A stretch of 64,000 bases of DNA from WHSW01 sp963742205 (GTDB lineage: Bacteria; Actinomycetota; Thermoleophilia; Solirubrobacterales; 70-9). Where the stretch lies: NCBI GenBank assembly GCA_963742205.1, contig CAVUKZ010000009.1, positions 186,001 through 250,000 on the forward strand, in the 5' to 3' direction. Under the pieces are notes generated by a model. It saw only the letters and a list, made by a program, of their open reading frames with translations, was not told the DNA's origin and searched no databases. The translations under genes were made by a program, and so were the position numbers. Below, one piece after another: positions 57,516-64,000 of this stretch. The first letter of the stretch is position 1, and each line of letters begins with the position of its first letter.

Positions 57516-58367
57516 CTAGAGCGGGTCGGCGCGCCCGAGGACGATGTCGACGTTCTCCCGGTGCACCGCCTCATAGGGCGCGAACCAGGTGATCGAGCCG
57601 TCGCCGAGAGAGTCGGCGATCAGCTCCTCGAGCGCGACCCGCTCCAGCTCGGGCTCCGCGCGCAGGCGCAGCATGACGTCGATGTACTCCTGCGTGGCGT
57701 CGATCAGCCCAGGCCCGTAGCCGCCGTTGGCGATCACGTCGGGATCGCCGTGGTTGGGCAGGATCCGCTCGGGGGCGAGCTCGCGGAGGCGGTCGAGCTC
57801 GACTCGGTGGGTAGCGAGCTTCTGCGGCTCGGTCACGTAGGTGACGGTGTCCTCCATCGTGTCGCCCGCGAACAGCAGCCTGTCGCTCGCCCGCCAGAGG
57901 ACGGTCGCGTCATCGCTGTGGATGTCGGCCTGGATCAGCTCGATCTCGGTCGCGCCGAGCTGGAGGGTCTCGCGGCCGCTGAAGGTCCGCGTGGGTAGGA
58001 CGAGCGGATCGATCGCGGGCGGGCCGGACTTCGTCCCGGCCTCGATCGCCTCGCGGTGCTCGGCGAGCAGCTCCGCCGTCCGCTCGTTGGCGATCACCTC
58101 CGAGTCGGCGAAGGCCTCGGTGCCGGCGATGTGGTCGAGGTGCCAGTGGCTGAGCACGACGGTGAACCGCTCGCAGCCACGGGCCGCGAGCTCGTCGCGG
58201 ATCCGCTGCGCGTGCTCGACCGAGACGCTCGTGTCATAGACGAGCGCGTGATCGCCGTCGACGATCGCGTAGCTCGCGAGCCCGAGCTCGAGCGCCCCCT
58301 CGTCGACCCAGTTCTCCTCCGGCGCCCAGCGATACCCCTCGACCCGCCCGTCGTAGAACGCGAGCAC
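57516..58367 (-). CDS. MBL-fold metallo-hydrolase, 283 aa
   Basis: Zinc motif VVLSHWHLDHIAGTEAF (HxHxDH), further ligands in IQADIHSDDATVLW and LLFAGDTMEDTVTYV, and ILPNHGDPDVI. Single-domain MBL protein, cytoplasmic. GTG start used; the frame reads further back as TLHPAPGV, but no start codon precedes it. Substrate unknown (thioesterase, quorum-quenching and glyoxalase II types share this layout). Confidence 0.85.
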   Translation of the reverse strand: MLAFYDGRVEGYRWAPEENWVDEGALELGLASYAIVDGDHALVYDTSVSVEHAQRIRDELAARGCERFTVVLSHWHLDHIAGTEAFADSEVIANERTAELLAEHREAIEAGTKSGPPAIDPLVLPTRTFSGRETLQLGATEIELIQADIHSDDATVLWRASDRLLFAGDTMEDTVTYVTEPQKLATHRVELDRLRELAPERILPNHGDPDVIANGGYGPGLIDATQEYIDVMLRLRAEPELERVALEELIADSLGDGSITWFAPYEAVHRENVDIVLGRADPL

Positions 58368-58595
58368 GCCGGGGGCGGGGTGAAGGGTCCGCAGGTGGTC
58401 GATCCGGGGATCCTAGGCCGCGCCCCCGGGCCGCGGGGTCTCACCGCGGCAACAGCAGATAGGTTCGCCGACCATGGAACGGTCACGGAGGATCGGCTAG
58501 CCCGTGGGGCGCGGCGATCATGTCCGTGCTCTGCCTGCTGATCGCGGCGAAGCTCGCGGGCGACGCGATCTCAGGGCTTACCTGAGGCCCGGGCG
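58368..58595. other. Intergenic, one possible micro-ORF
   Basis: Contains TAGGAT on the minus strand, probably for the MBL gene, and a 21-codon plus-strand frame (SVLCLLIAAKLAGDAISGL) that looks like a hydrophobic gene remnant. Confidence 0.35.
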
Positions 58596-59003
58596 ATGTC
58601 CGCCGACGACAACGTCGCCGCCGTTCGGGACTTCGTCGAACGGGCGTGGAACGCCGGCGACGAGGCGGCCTTCGAGGAGCACCTGGCGCCCGACTTCGGC
58701 GGCCCCGGCGGGCGCGAGCGCTTCAAGGCGACGGTGCTCGGCTTCCGGGCCGCGTTCGCGGACTTCCACCTCGAGGTCGAGGACATGTTCGGGGCGGGGG
58801 AGAAGGTCGTGACTCGATTCACCATGCGCGGCACGCATCGGGGCGAGTTCATGGGCATCGCCCCGACCGGCCGGGACGTCGCCGTCGACGGGATCGCGAT
58901 CGACGTCATGCGCGACGGCGTCCGGGTCCAGGGCTGGGCGGAGATCGACCGCCTCGGCCTGCTCACCCAGCTCGGCGCCGTGGAGGGTCCGCCGAGCGCC
59001 TAG
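58596..59003 (+). CDS. Ester cyclase/SnoaL-like protein, 135 aa
   Basis: MSADDNVAAVRDFVERAWNA, FEEHLAPDFGGPGGRERFKA, VVTRFTMRGTHRGEFMGIAP and AIDVMRDGVRVQGWAEID follow the SnoaL polyketide-cyclase pattern (NTF2 fold). Converges with the aminotransferase. Substrate unknown. Confidence 0.82.
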   Translation: MSADDNVAAVRDFVERAWNAGDEAAFEEHLAPDFGGPGGRERFKATVLGFRAAFADFHLEVEDMFGAGEKVVTRFTMRGTHRGEFMGIAPTGRDVAVDGIAIDVMRDGVRVQGWAEIDRLGLLTQLGAVEGPPSA

Positions 59004-59012
59004 CCGATCGTC

Positions 59013-60110
59013 TCAGAGGGCTTCGGCGGCCGCCAGCAATCCCGCCAGCCCGCGCCGCAGCTCGTCGGTCTCGGGCCAGGCGAACCCGACCCGGAAGGAG
59101 CGCCGGGGCTGCTCGAACCAGTGTCCGGGGCCGACGTAGGTGCCGTGCTCGGCCAGCAGGTCCGCGTAGAAGCGATCGACGTCGACCTCGACGTCGGCGC
59201 GAAAGCGCGGCATGCACACGACGCCCGCCTGCGGCTCGACCCACTCGAACGTCTTCTGGGCTCCGAACCACTCGCTCACGATCGCCAGGTGCTCGGCGAC
59301 CCTGGCCCGGATGTCCGGCAGGATGCGGTCCCGGGCCTCGAGCACGCGGGCGGCCATCTCCTCGTCGAGAGCGGAGCCGCAGATCAGGATCTGCTCCTTG
59401 GCCGCGAGCAGGGTCTCGGCGAGCTCCGGGTCGCGACAGGCGATCCAGCCGATGCGCAGCCCCGGGAGCCCGTAGGTCTTCGACATCGAGGAGACGCTCA
59501 GCGCCCGCGCCGAGAGCGAGGCCGCGACGGGCAGGGGCTCGCCGTAGGCCAGGTCCCGATAGGTCTCGTCAACCAGCAGGCGCGCCTCGCCGTGGCGCTC
59601 GATGATCTCGACCAGCCGCTCGAGCGCATCGCGGTCGATCATCGCGCCGGTCGGGTTGTGGGGATAGGTGACGCTCACGAGCCGGGTGTCGGGGCGCAGC
59701 TTCGCCTCGAGCCGCTCGAGGTCCAGCTCCCAGTCGTCCTCGAAACGCAGGTCCAGACCTTCGATGTCCGCCCCGAGCGTCCGCGGCGTCTCGAGGTTGG
59801 TCGCGTAGTTCGGGCGCTCGATCAGGACGTGGTCGCCGGCGCTCAACAGGGCCGTGGCGATCGCGAACAGTGCCGGCGCCGCACCGGCGGTGACGATGAC
59901 ATCGTCGGGCGAAAGGGGTGAGGCGCCGACGGCGATCTGCTCGCGCAGCCGCGGCAGCCCGAGGTGGTCGCCGTACTGGAGGACGAGTCCCGAGACGTCG
60001 CCGTCGATGCCGTAGTCGGCGAGGCGCATGTCCGAGAACGAGCTCTCGGAGAGATTGTTGGCGATCGCGTCGTAGCCGAGCTGCTCGGGCGACTCGATCT
60101 CGATCGGCAT
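59013..60110 (-). CDS. Class I/II PLP aminotransferase, 365 aa
   Basis: Fold type I: DDVIVTAGAAPALFAIATAL, IERPNYATNLETPRTLGADI, VSVTYPHNPTGAMIDRDALE, LLVDETYRDLAYGE, Schiff-base Lys in SVSSMSKTYGLPGLRIGWIA and the C-terminal RRSFRVGFAWPETDEL Arg that binds the carboxylate. Start at ATG 60110 is chosen (PIEIESPEQLGYDAIANN); ATGs further upstream overlap the divergent acetyltransferase. Resembles the MalY/aspartate aminotransferase-like group; substrate undetermined. Confidence 0.85.
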   Translation of the reverse strand: MPIEIESPEQLGYDAIANNLSESSFSDMRLADYGIDGDVSGLVLQYGDHLGLPRLREQIAVGASPLSPDDVIVTAGAAPALFAIATALLSAGDHVLIERPNYATNLETPRTLGADIEGLDLRFEDDWELDLERLEAKLRPDTRLVSVTYPHNPTGAMIDRDALERLVEIIERHGEARLLVDETYRDLAYGEPLPVAASLSARALSVSSMSKTYGLPGLRIGWIACRDPELAETLLAAKEQILICGSALDEEMAARVLEARDRILPDIRARVAEHLAIVSEWFGAQKTFEWVEPQAGVVCMPRFRADVEVDVDRFYADLLAEHGTYVGPGHWFEQPRRSFRVGFAWPETDELRRGLAGLLAAAEAL

Positions 60111-60152
60111 CCGTCGGTAGCGCATGGCGCGGGCGCATGGTGTCATGCGCTG

Positions 60153-60629
60153 ATGCAACGCCCCCGGGACGATGCGCCGCTTCGGTTCGAGGCGGTGGCG
60201 CCGACCCATGCGGACGCGGTCGCGCTCGCCCGCGCGGCGACCGACGAGGTCACCCGCATGTACGCCGACCTCGATCTCACCTACGCGCCAAGCCTCGAGC
60301 GGCTGCTCGCCGATCGCGGCGGAACCGTGCTGGTCGCCTACGCCACGGAGCGGCCGATCGCGTGCGGAGCGGTGCGCCTGCTCGATCCGCGGACGGCCGA
60401 GATCAAGCGCATGTTCGTGGCATCCGAGTGGCGAGGGCGAGGCGTCGGGCGCCGCCTGCTCGCCGAGCTCGAGCGCGCGGCCGCGGAGCTCGGCTGCGAG
60501 CTGGTGCGGCTCGACACGGGCGACCGCCAGCTCGCGGCGCTGGCGCTATACCGCTCGGCCGGCTACGACGAGATCGAGGCCTACAACGTCCAGCCCGGGG
60601 CCCTGCACTGGTTCGAGAAGCGGCTATGA
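60153..60629 (+). CDS. GNAT acetyltransferase, 158 aa
   Basis: ATG then LRFEAVAPTHADAVALARAA; core motif AEIKRMFVASEWRGRGVGRR, with the acetyl-CoA loop RGRGVGRRLLAELE, then LVRLDTGDRQLAALALYRSA and GYDEIEAYN. A standard Gcn5-related N-acetyltransferase. Divergent from the aminotransferase with the starts 43 bases apart. Confidence 0.88.
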   Translation: MQRPRDDAPLRFEAVAPTHADAVALARAATDEVTRMYADLDLTYAPSLERLLADRGGTVLVAYATERPIACGAVRLLDPRTAEIKRMFVASEWRGRGVGRRLLAELERAAAELGCELVRLDTGDRQLAALALYRSAGYDEIEAYNVQPGALHWFEKRL

Positions 60630-60660
60630 GCGCGGTGGAGGCGGAGACCGTGATCGCGGA

Positions 60661-61431
60661 CTAGCCCGGGCCGGCCTCGATCGCCTCGCGGACGGCGTCG
60701 GCGCGCGGCTGCAGACCGAACGCGGTGAGCACCCACGTCGCGCCGGCCTCGGCCCACGGGCCGGGGTCCGCGCCGGGCTCCTCGATCTCCGCGACGAGGT
60801 CGAACGGGCCGGCGTCGGCCCCTCGGAGCTCCTCGACCTCGCGCCCGAACGCGGCGAGCGCCTCGGGGTCGGGCACGTCGACCGGGAAGAGGCCATCCCA
60901 GCGCGCGGCGCGGCGCAGCGGGCGGCGGTTGGGCCACACCGCGGCAACCCAGATCGGGATTCGCGGCCGTTGCACGGGTGGCGGCTCGAACTCGCCGGCC
61001 CACAGGGCGCTGAGCCGATCCAGGCGCTCGTCCAGCAACCTGGCGCGCTCGCGCGGGTCGACCACCTCGCCGAAGGGCTCGAGCTCACCGTTGCGGTCGC
61101 TGCCGAGGCCGACGCCGAACACGAGTCGGCCCTCGCTCAGCCGGTCCAGCGTGACGGTCTCCCGGGCGACCTTCTGCACCCGGCGCCGGGACAGGGGCGT
61201 GATCATCGCCCCGAGGCGCAGGCGCTCGGTGGCGGTGGCGATCGCGCTCAGGGAGATCCACGGGTCGGCGACCGCTCGCACCGGCTCGCGATAGGCGACG
61301 TGGTCCCAGAGGAACAGGCCGTCCCAACCGTTCGCCTCCGCGGCGACGGCGAGCTCGACGAGGAGCCGAGGCTCGACCAGCTCGTCGAACGGCGCCACGT
61401 ACAGTCCGCGCTTCGCGCTCACGCCCCGCAC
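60661..61431 (-). CDS. LLM-class F420-type oxidoreductase, 256 aa
   Basis: Bacterial luciferase-like (beta/alpha) barrel: VELAVAAEANGWDGLFLWDH, TATERLRLGAMITPLSRRRV, ARETVTLDRLSEGRLVFGVG and IPIWVAAVWPNRRPLRRAAR. The G-W-D/L-F-L-W-D-H and R-R-V-x-x-x-A-x-E motifs are those of F420-dependent members. GTG start (61431) or 61422. Substrate unknown. Confidence 0.85.
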   Translation of the reverse strand: MRGVSAKRGLYVAPFDELVEPRLLVELAVAAEANGWDGLFLWDHVAYREPVRAVADPWISLSAIATATERLRLGAMITPLSRRRVQKVARETVTLDRLSEGRLVFGVGLGSDRNGELEPFGEVVDPRERARLLDERLDRLSALWAGEFEPPPVQRPRIPIWVAAVWPNRRPLRRAARWDGLFPVDVPDPEALAAFGREVEELRGADAGPFDLVAEIEEPGADPGPWAEAGATWVLTAFGLQPRADAVREAIEAGPG

Positions 61432-61493
61432 GCTACGGGATAGGGTCGGTTCGGCGGCGTCGGGGCGGTCGGCGCCCGGACCAAGGAGGAGAG

Positions 61494-62225
61494 ATGGGCA
61501 GGATTCGTTGGGCGATCGCGGCGGCGGCCCTCGTCGGCGGCCTCGCGCTGAGCGGTGTCGCGTTGGCGGCGACCGCGACGATCACGATCGACGGCCATGT
61601 CGGCGGCAAGGAGAAGCCGAAGTTCGACCGCAAGAAGTTCAAGCCGACGACGATCGACATCGACACGACCACCGCCGACTCGGCGAACCCATCGGCGATC
61701 CCGCCGAAGGTCGTCCAGACGGTCGTGGACTTCGACACGAAGGACGTCAAGTTCGATCACAAGGCCGTGCCCGGCTGCGATCCGTCACAGATCTCCAGCG
61801 TGACGACCGAGCAGGCCAAGGAGGTCTGCGGCGACGCCCAGGTGGGCACCGGACAGGCGATCGCGAATCTGCCGTTCGGGCCCGGCGGCACGCGCCAGGA
61901 CTTCGAGGCCGTGGTCACAGCGTTCAACCGCTCGGATACCAACGGCATCCTGCTCCACTCGCGCGTCGATCAGCTCGGCACCACGACCCTGTTGACCGCG
62001 GTGCTCACCGGCGGCTCGAAGCTGACCGTCACCGTGCCGCCGATCGGCGGCGGAGTCGGCTCCAGCTCGCTGTTCAGCACCTCGGTGGGGGCGAAGAAGT
62101 ACGTGCAGGCGCGCTGCAAGGACAAGAAGATCGACTACAAGGCGACCTTCTCGTTCTCGGACGCGCCCGATGCCACGGCAAGCGACGTCCAGCCCTGCAA
62201 GCAGAAGAAGCGCAAGCGGAAGTAG
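61494..62225 (+). CDS. Secreted protein of unknown function, 243 aa
   Basis: AAGGAGGAG before the ATG; TAGGGT at 61441-61446. Signal peptide AIAAAALVGGLALSGVALAA. Mature beta-rich part with DFDTKDVKFDHKAVPGCDPS and a second Cys at EVCGDAQ, then ARCKDKKIDYKATFSFSDAP and a very basic tail (CKQKKRKRK). Solirubrobacterales genomes carry many of these exported two-disulfide beta proteins; role unknown. Confidence 0.7.
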   Translation: MGRIRWAIAAAALVGGLALSGVALAATATITIDGHVGGKEKPKFDRKKFKPTTIDIDTTTADSANPSAIPPKVVQTVVDFDTKDVKFDHKAVPGCDPSQISSVTTEQAKEVCGDAQVGTGQAIANLPFGPGGTRQDFEAVVTAFNRSDTNGILLHSRVDQLGTTTLLTAVLTGGSKLTVTVPPIGGGVGSSSLFSTSVGAKKYVQARCKDKKIDYKATFSFSDAPDATASDVQPCKQKKRKRK

Positions 62226-62228
62226 GTC

Positions 62229-62519
62229 CTACGGAAGCCGGCCGTCGAGGCGGATCGTCCACGGGTCGATCGTGTCGACCACCAGATGCGAGCCGCTCCA
62301 GGGATCGGCGGCCAGGCGCTCCCGGATCGCCGCCTCGGACGGTGCCTCGACCGCGTGCGCAACGCGGTCCTCGTCCGCGAGCGGGCCACCGAGGACGATG
62401 AACCCGTCATCGACGAGCGCGTCCATGAACGCGGCGTGCTCGTCCCAGCCCGACTGGCCCTCGAGCGGCTCCTCGCGGTTCCACTCGGGGCCGGAACGAC
62501 GGAGGACGACGAGGAACAT
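62229..62519 (-). CDS. YCII-related protein, 96 aa
   Basis: MFLVVLRRSGPEWNREEPLE, HAAFMDALVDDGFIVLGGPL and the acidic-His pattern of the YCII family (muconolactone-isomerase-like fold), which includes pathway accessory proteins and 5-chloromuconolactone dehalogenase-like enzymes. Eight bases after the thiolase stop, so probably cotranscribed with it. Confidence 0.82.
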   Translation of the reverse strand: MFLVVLRRSGPEWNREEPLEGQSGWDEHAAFMDALVDDGFIVLGGPLADEDRVAHAVEAPSEAAIRERLAADPWSGSHLVVDTIDPWTIRLDGRLP

Positions 62520-62527
62520 CGCCACGG

Positions 62528-63706
62528 TCAGGCCTCCAGCACGACGGCGAGTCCCTGCCCGACGCCGATGCAGAGCGTCGCCACGCCCCAGCCACCGCCG
62601 CGGCGACGAAGCTCGTGCGCCAGGCCGCCGAGCACCCTGGCGCCCGAGGCGCCGAGCGGGTGGCCGATGGCGATCGCTCCCCCGTTGGGGTTGACCCGGT
62701 CGGGGTCCAGCTCCGGCCACCCCGCGATGCAGGCCAGCGACTGGGAGGCGAAGGCCTCGTTGAGCTCCACCACCTCGACCTCACCCCAGTCGATCCCGGC
62801 CCGCTCGAGGGCCTGGTTGGCGGCCTCGATCGGCGCGATCCCGAACACGTCGGGGTCGACGCCGTGCATGCCGCGGCCGGCGATTCGCGCCAGGGGCGTC
62901 CTGCCGATCGCGTCCGCCGCGGCCTCGCTGCCGATCAGAACCGCCGCGGCGCCGTCGTTGAGGGGCGAGGAGTTGCCGGCGGTCACGGTGCCGTCCTCGG
63001 CGAACGCCGGGGGGCGCTCGGCGAGCTGTTCGGGCGTCAGCTCCGCGCGGATGTTCTCGTCGCGCTCGAGCTCGACCCCGTCGAGCGGCGGTACCCAGTC
63101 GCCGTAGAAGCCCGCCTCCCACGCGGCGGCCGCCCGCCGGTGGCTCGCCAGGGCGAAAGCGTCCTGGCGTTCCCGGTCGATGTCGTAGCGCTCGGCCAGC
63201 AGCTCGGCGCTCTCACCGTTTGAGATCGTCCAGCGCTCCGGCATCCGCGGATTGACCATCCGCCAGCCGAGCGTGGTCGAGTGCATCGTCTGGGGCGAGC
63301 GCTCAAACCCGCGCTCTGGCTTGGGCACGACCCATGGGGCCCGGCTCATCGACTCGACCCCGCCGGTGAGCACGAGCTCGGCGTCGCCGGACTCGATCGA
63401 GCGGCTGGCGTGCATGGCGGCGTCCAGGCTGGAGCCGCAGAGGCGGTTGACGGTCGTGCCGGGCACCGTCGTCGGCAGCCCGGCGAGCAGCGACGCCATC
63501 CGAGCGACGTCGCGGTTGTCCTCGCCGGCGCCGTTGGAGTTGCCGAAGATGACGTCGTCGATGCGCTCCGGGTCGAGCCCGGGGGAGCGCTCGAGCGCCG
63601 CCCGGATCACCGTCGCCGCGAGGTCGTCCGGCCGCGTCCGGGAGAGCGCTCCCCCGTAGCGGCCGAACGGCGTGCGGACGGCATCGATGACGAAGGCGTC
63701 GGCCAA
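62528..63706 (-). CDS. Acetyl-CoA C-acyltransferase (thiolase), 392 aa
   Basis: Nucleophile Cys90 in VNRLCGSSLDAAMHASRSIE, then LTGGVESMSRAPWVVPK, the His of NPNGGAIAIGHPLGASGAR and the second catalytic Cys in TLCIGVGQGLAVVLEA. Closest to the PcaF/PaaJ beta-ketoadipyl-CoA thiolase type by the GGVESMSRAP and AGEDNRDVARM stretches, but a general fatty-acid thiolase is possible. TTG start at 63706 in front of ADAFVIDAVRTPFGRYGG. Upstream of a YCII gene, which fits an aromatic catabolic setting. Confidence 0.9.
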   Translation of the reverse strand: MADAFVIDAVRTPFGRYGGALSRTRPDDLAATVIRAALERSPGLDPERIDDVIFGNSNGAGEDNRDVARMASLLAGLPTTVPGTTVNRLCGSSLDAAMHASRSIESGDAELVLTGGVESMSRAPWVVPKPERGFERSPQTMHSTTLGWRMVNPRMPERWTISNGESAELLAERYDIDRERQDAFALASHRRAAAAWEAGFYGDWVPPLDGVELERDENIRAELTPEQLAERPPAFAEDGTVTAGNSSPLNDGAAAVLIGSEAAADAIGRTPLARIAGRGMHGVDPDVFGIAPIEAANQALERAGIDWGEVEVVELNEAFASQSLACIAGWPELDPDRVNPNGGAIAIGHPLGASGARVLGGLAHELRRRGGGWGVATLCIGVGQGLAVVLEA

Positions 63707-63737
63707 GACGCGTGATCTTGGCAAAGCCGCGTCGTCG

Positions 63738-64000
63738 CTAGGCGGCAAGCACCTCGTAGACCTTGCGCCTCGTGTCGTCGAGGAGCTCGGTGACCTTGCC
63801 ACGCTGCTCGTCATCGCCGGCGGTGAACACCTGGCCGATCGCATGGTTGAGCTGGACCAGGGACCGCTTGAGCAGCACGACCTCGGGGTCGGCGCTCGTC
63901 TTCACCTCGTCCCAGGGCGTCGGTCCCTCGCGCTCGGCGACGGCCTTCCGGCCGGCGTCCGTGAGCGTGAAGCGGCGCTTGCCGTCGATCTCCTCGCCCG
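63738..64000 (-). CDS. PadR-family regulator, 5' part off the right edge
   Basis: C-terminal part: GEEIDGKRRFTLTDAGRKAV, AEREGPTPWDEVKTSADPE and the dimerisation helix LLKRSLVQLNHAIGQVFT to YEVLAA. The wing of the winged helix (GKRRFTLTDAGRKAV) is visible; the DNA-recognition helices lie beyond the window. Could control the adjacent thiolase operon; starts are not visible. Confidence 0.75.
   Translation of the reverse strand, partial: GEEIDGKRRFTLTDAGRKAVAEREGPTPWDEVKTSADPEVVLLKRSLVQLNHAIGQVFTAGDDEQRGKVTELLDDTRRKVYEVLAA

Noticed and set aside
1..64000. CRISPR arrays, insertion sequences with transposases, rRNA genes
   Set aside because: No regularly spaced repeats, transposase motifs or rRNA sequence are seen.

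Overview
The window is about 70 percent GC, uses many GTG and some TTG starts, and is densely coded. Its families fit a deep-branching actinobacterium of the Thermoleophilia/Solirubrobacterales type: an F420-type luciferase-like enzyme, a mycobacterial-LigB-like ATP-dependent DNA ligase, a secreted delta-60 repeat protein with an RTX tail, a MpaB-type oxygenase, a 56-kDa selenium-binding protein and a very large LuxR/AAA regulator. The taxonomic call is inference from gene content. It is accessory or metabolic chromosome: there are no rRNA or ribosomal genes, no CRISPR array and one tRNA.

Layout. 1-6.3 kb: beta-helix fragment, small membrane and lipoproteins, frameshifted RibD/DHFR-like gene, an internally deleted adenosine deaminase, a frameshifted ligB, a cysteine hydrolase and a TIR-domain protein. 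6.3-13.6 kb: hydrolase, CBS protein, heme peroxidase, M23-like protein, methyltransferase and a divergent MFS/MarR pair. 13.7-23.9 kb: selenium-binding protein, ornithine aminotransferase, delta-60/RTX protein, AraC regulator divergent from cupin and DUF1772 genes. 24-28.5 kb: a tight minus-strand operon (citrate-synthase-like, CoA ligase, VOC dioxygenase, GST-like) divergent from a MpaB-type oxygenase. 29-41.9 kb: secreted proteins, HAD phosphatase, LuxR regulator divergent from a BBE-type flavin oxidase, anti-sigma-like kinase, M36 metallopeptidase, dehalogenase-like hydrolase.

41.97-48.65 kb: a decayed integrated element in tRNA-Cys. A 51-bp direct repeat made of the 3' part of the tRNA marks both ends. 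No integrase is seen inside; the cargo is an STAS protein, a protein with a tandem internal repeat, a cupredoxin-like secreted protein, an orphan PIN protein and many gene remnants. 48.7-64 kb: an alpha/beta hydrolase lacking its catalytic Ser and His, methyltransferase, frameshifted threonine-dehydratase-like gene, glyoxalase plus flavin disulfide reductase, a Tat-type lipoxygenase, MBL hydrolase, aminotransferase, acetyltransferase, F420-type oxidoreductase, thiolase and the end of a PadR regulator.

Two cross-cutting points. First, at least eleven genes carry single-base indels, mostly in C or G runs, and undoing them restores normal family lengths, so most look like consensus-sequence errors rather than real pseudogenes. 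Second, many starts have a TAGGNT hexamer a short distance upstream, which looks like the main -10 element of this genome. The most interesting candidates for new biology are the TIR protein with a beta-rich C-terminal domain at 5.3-6.3 kb and the tRNA-Cys element.
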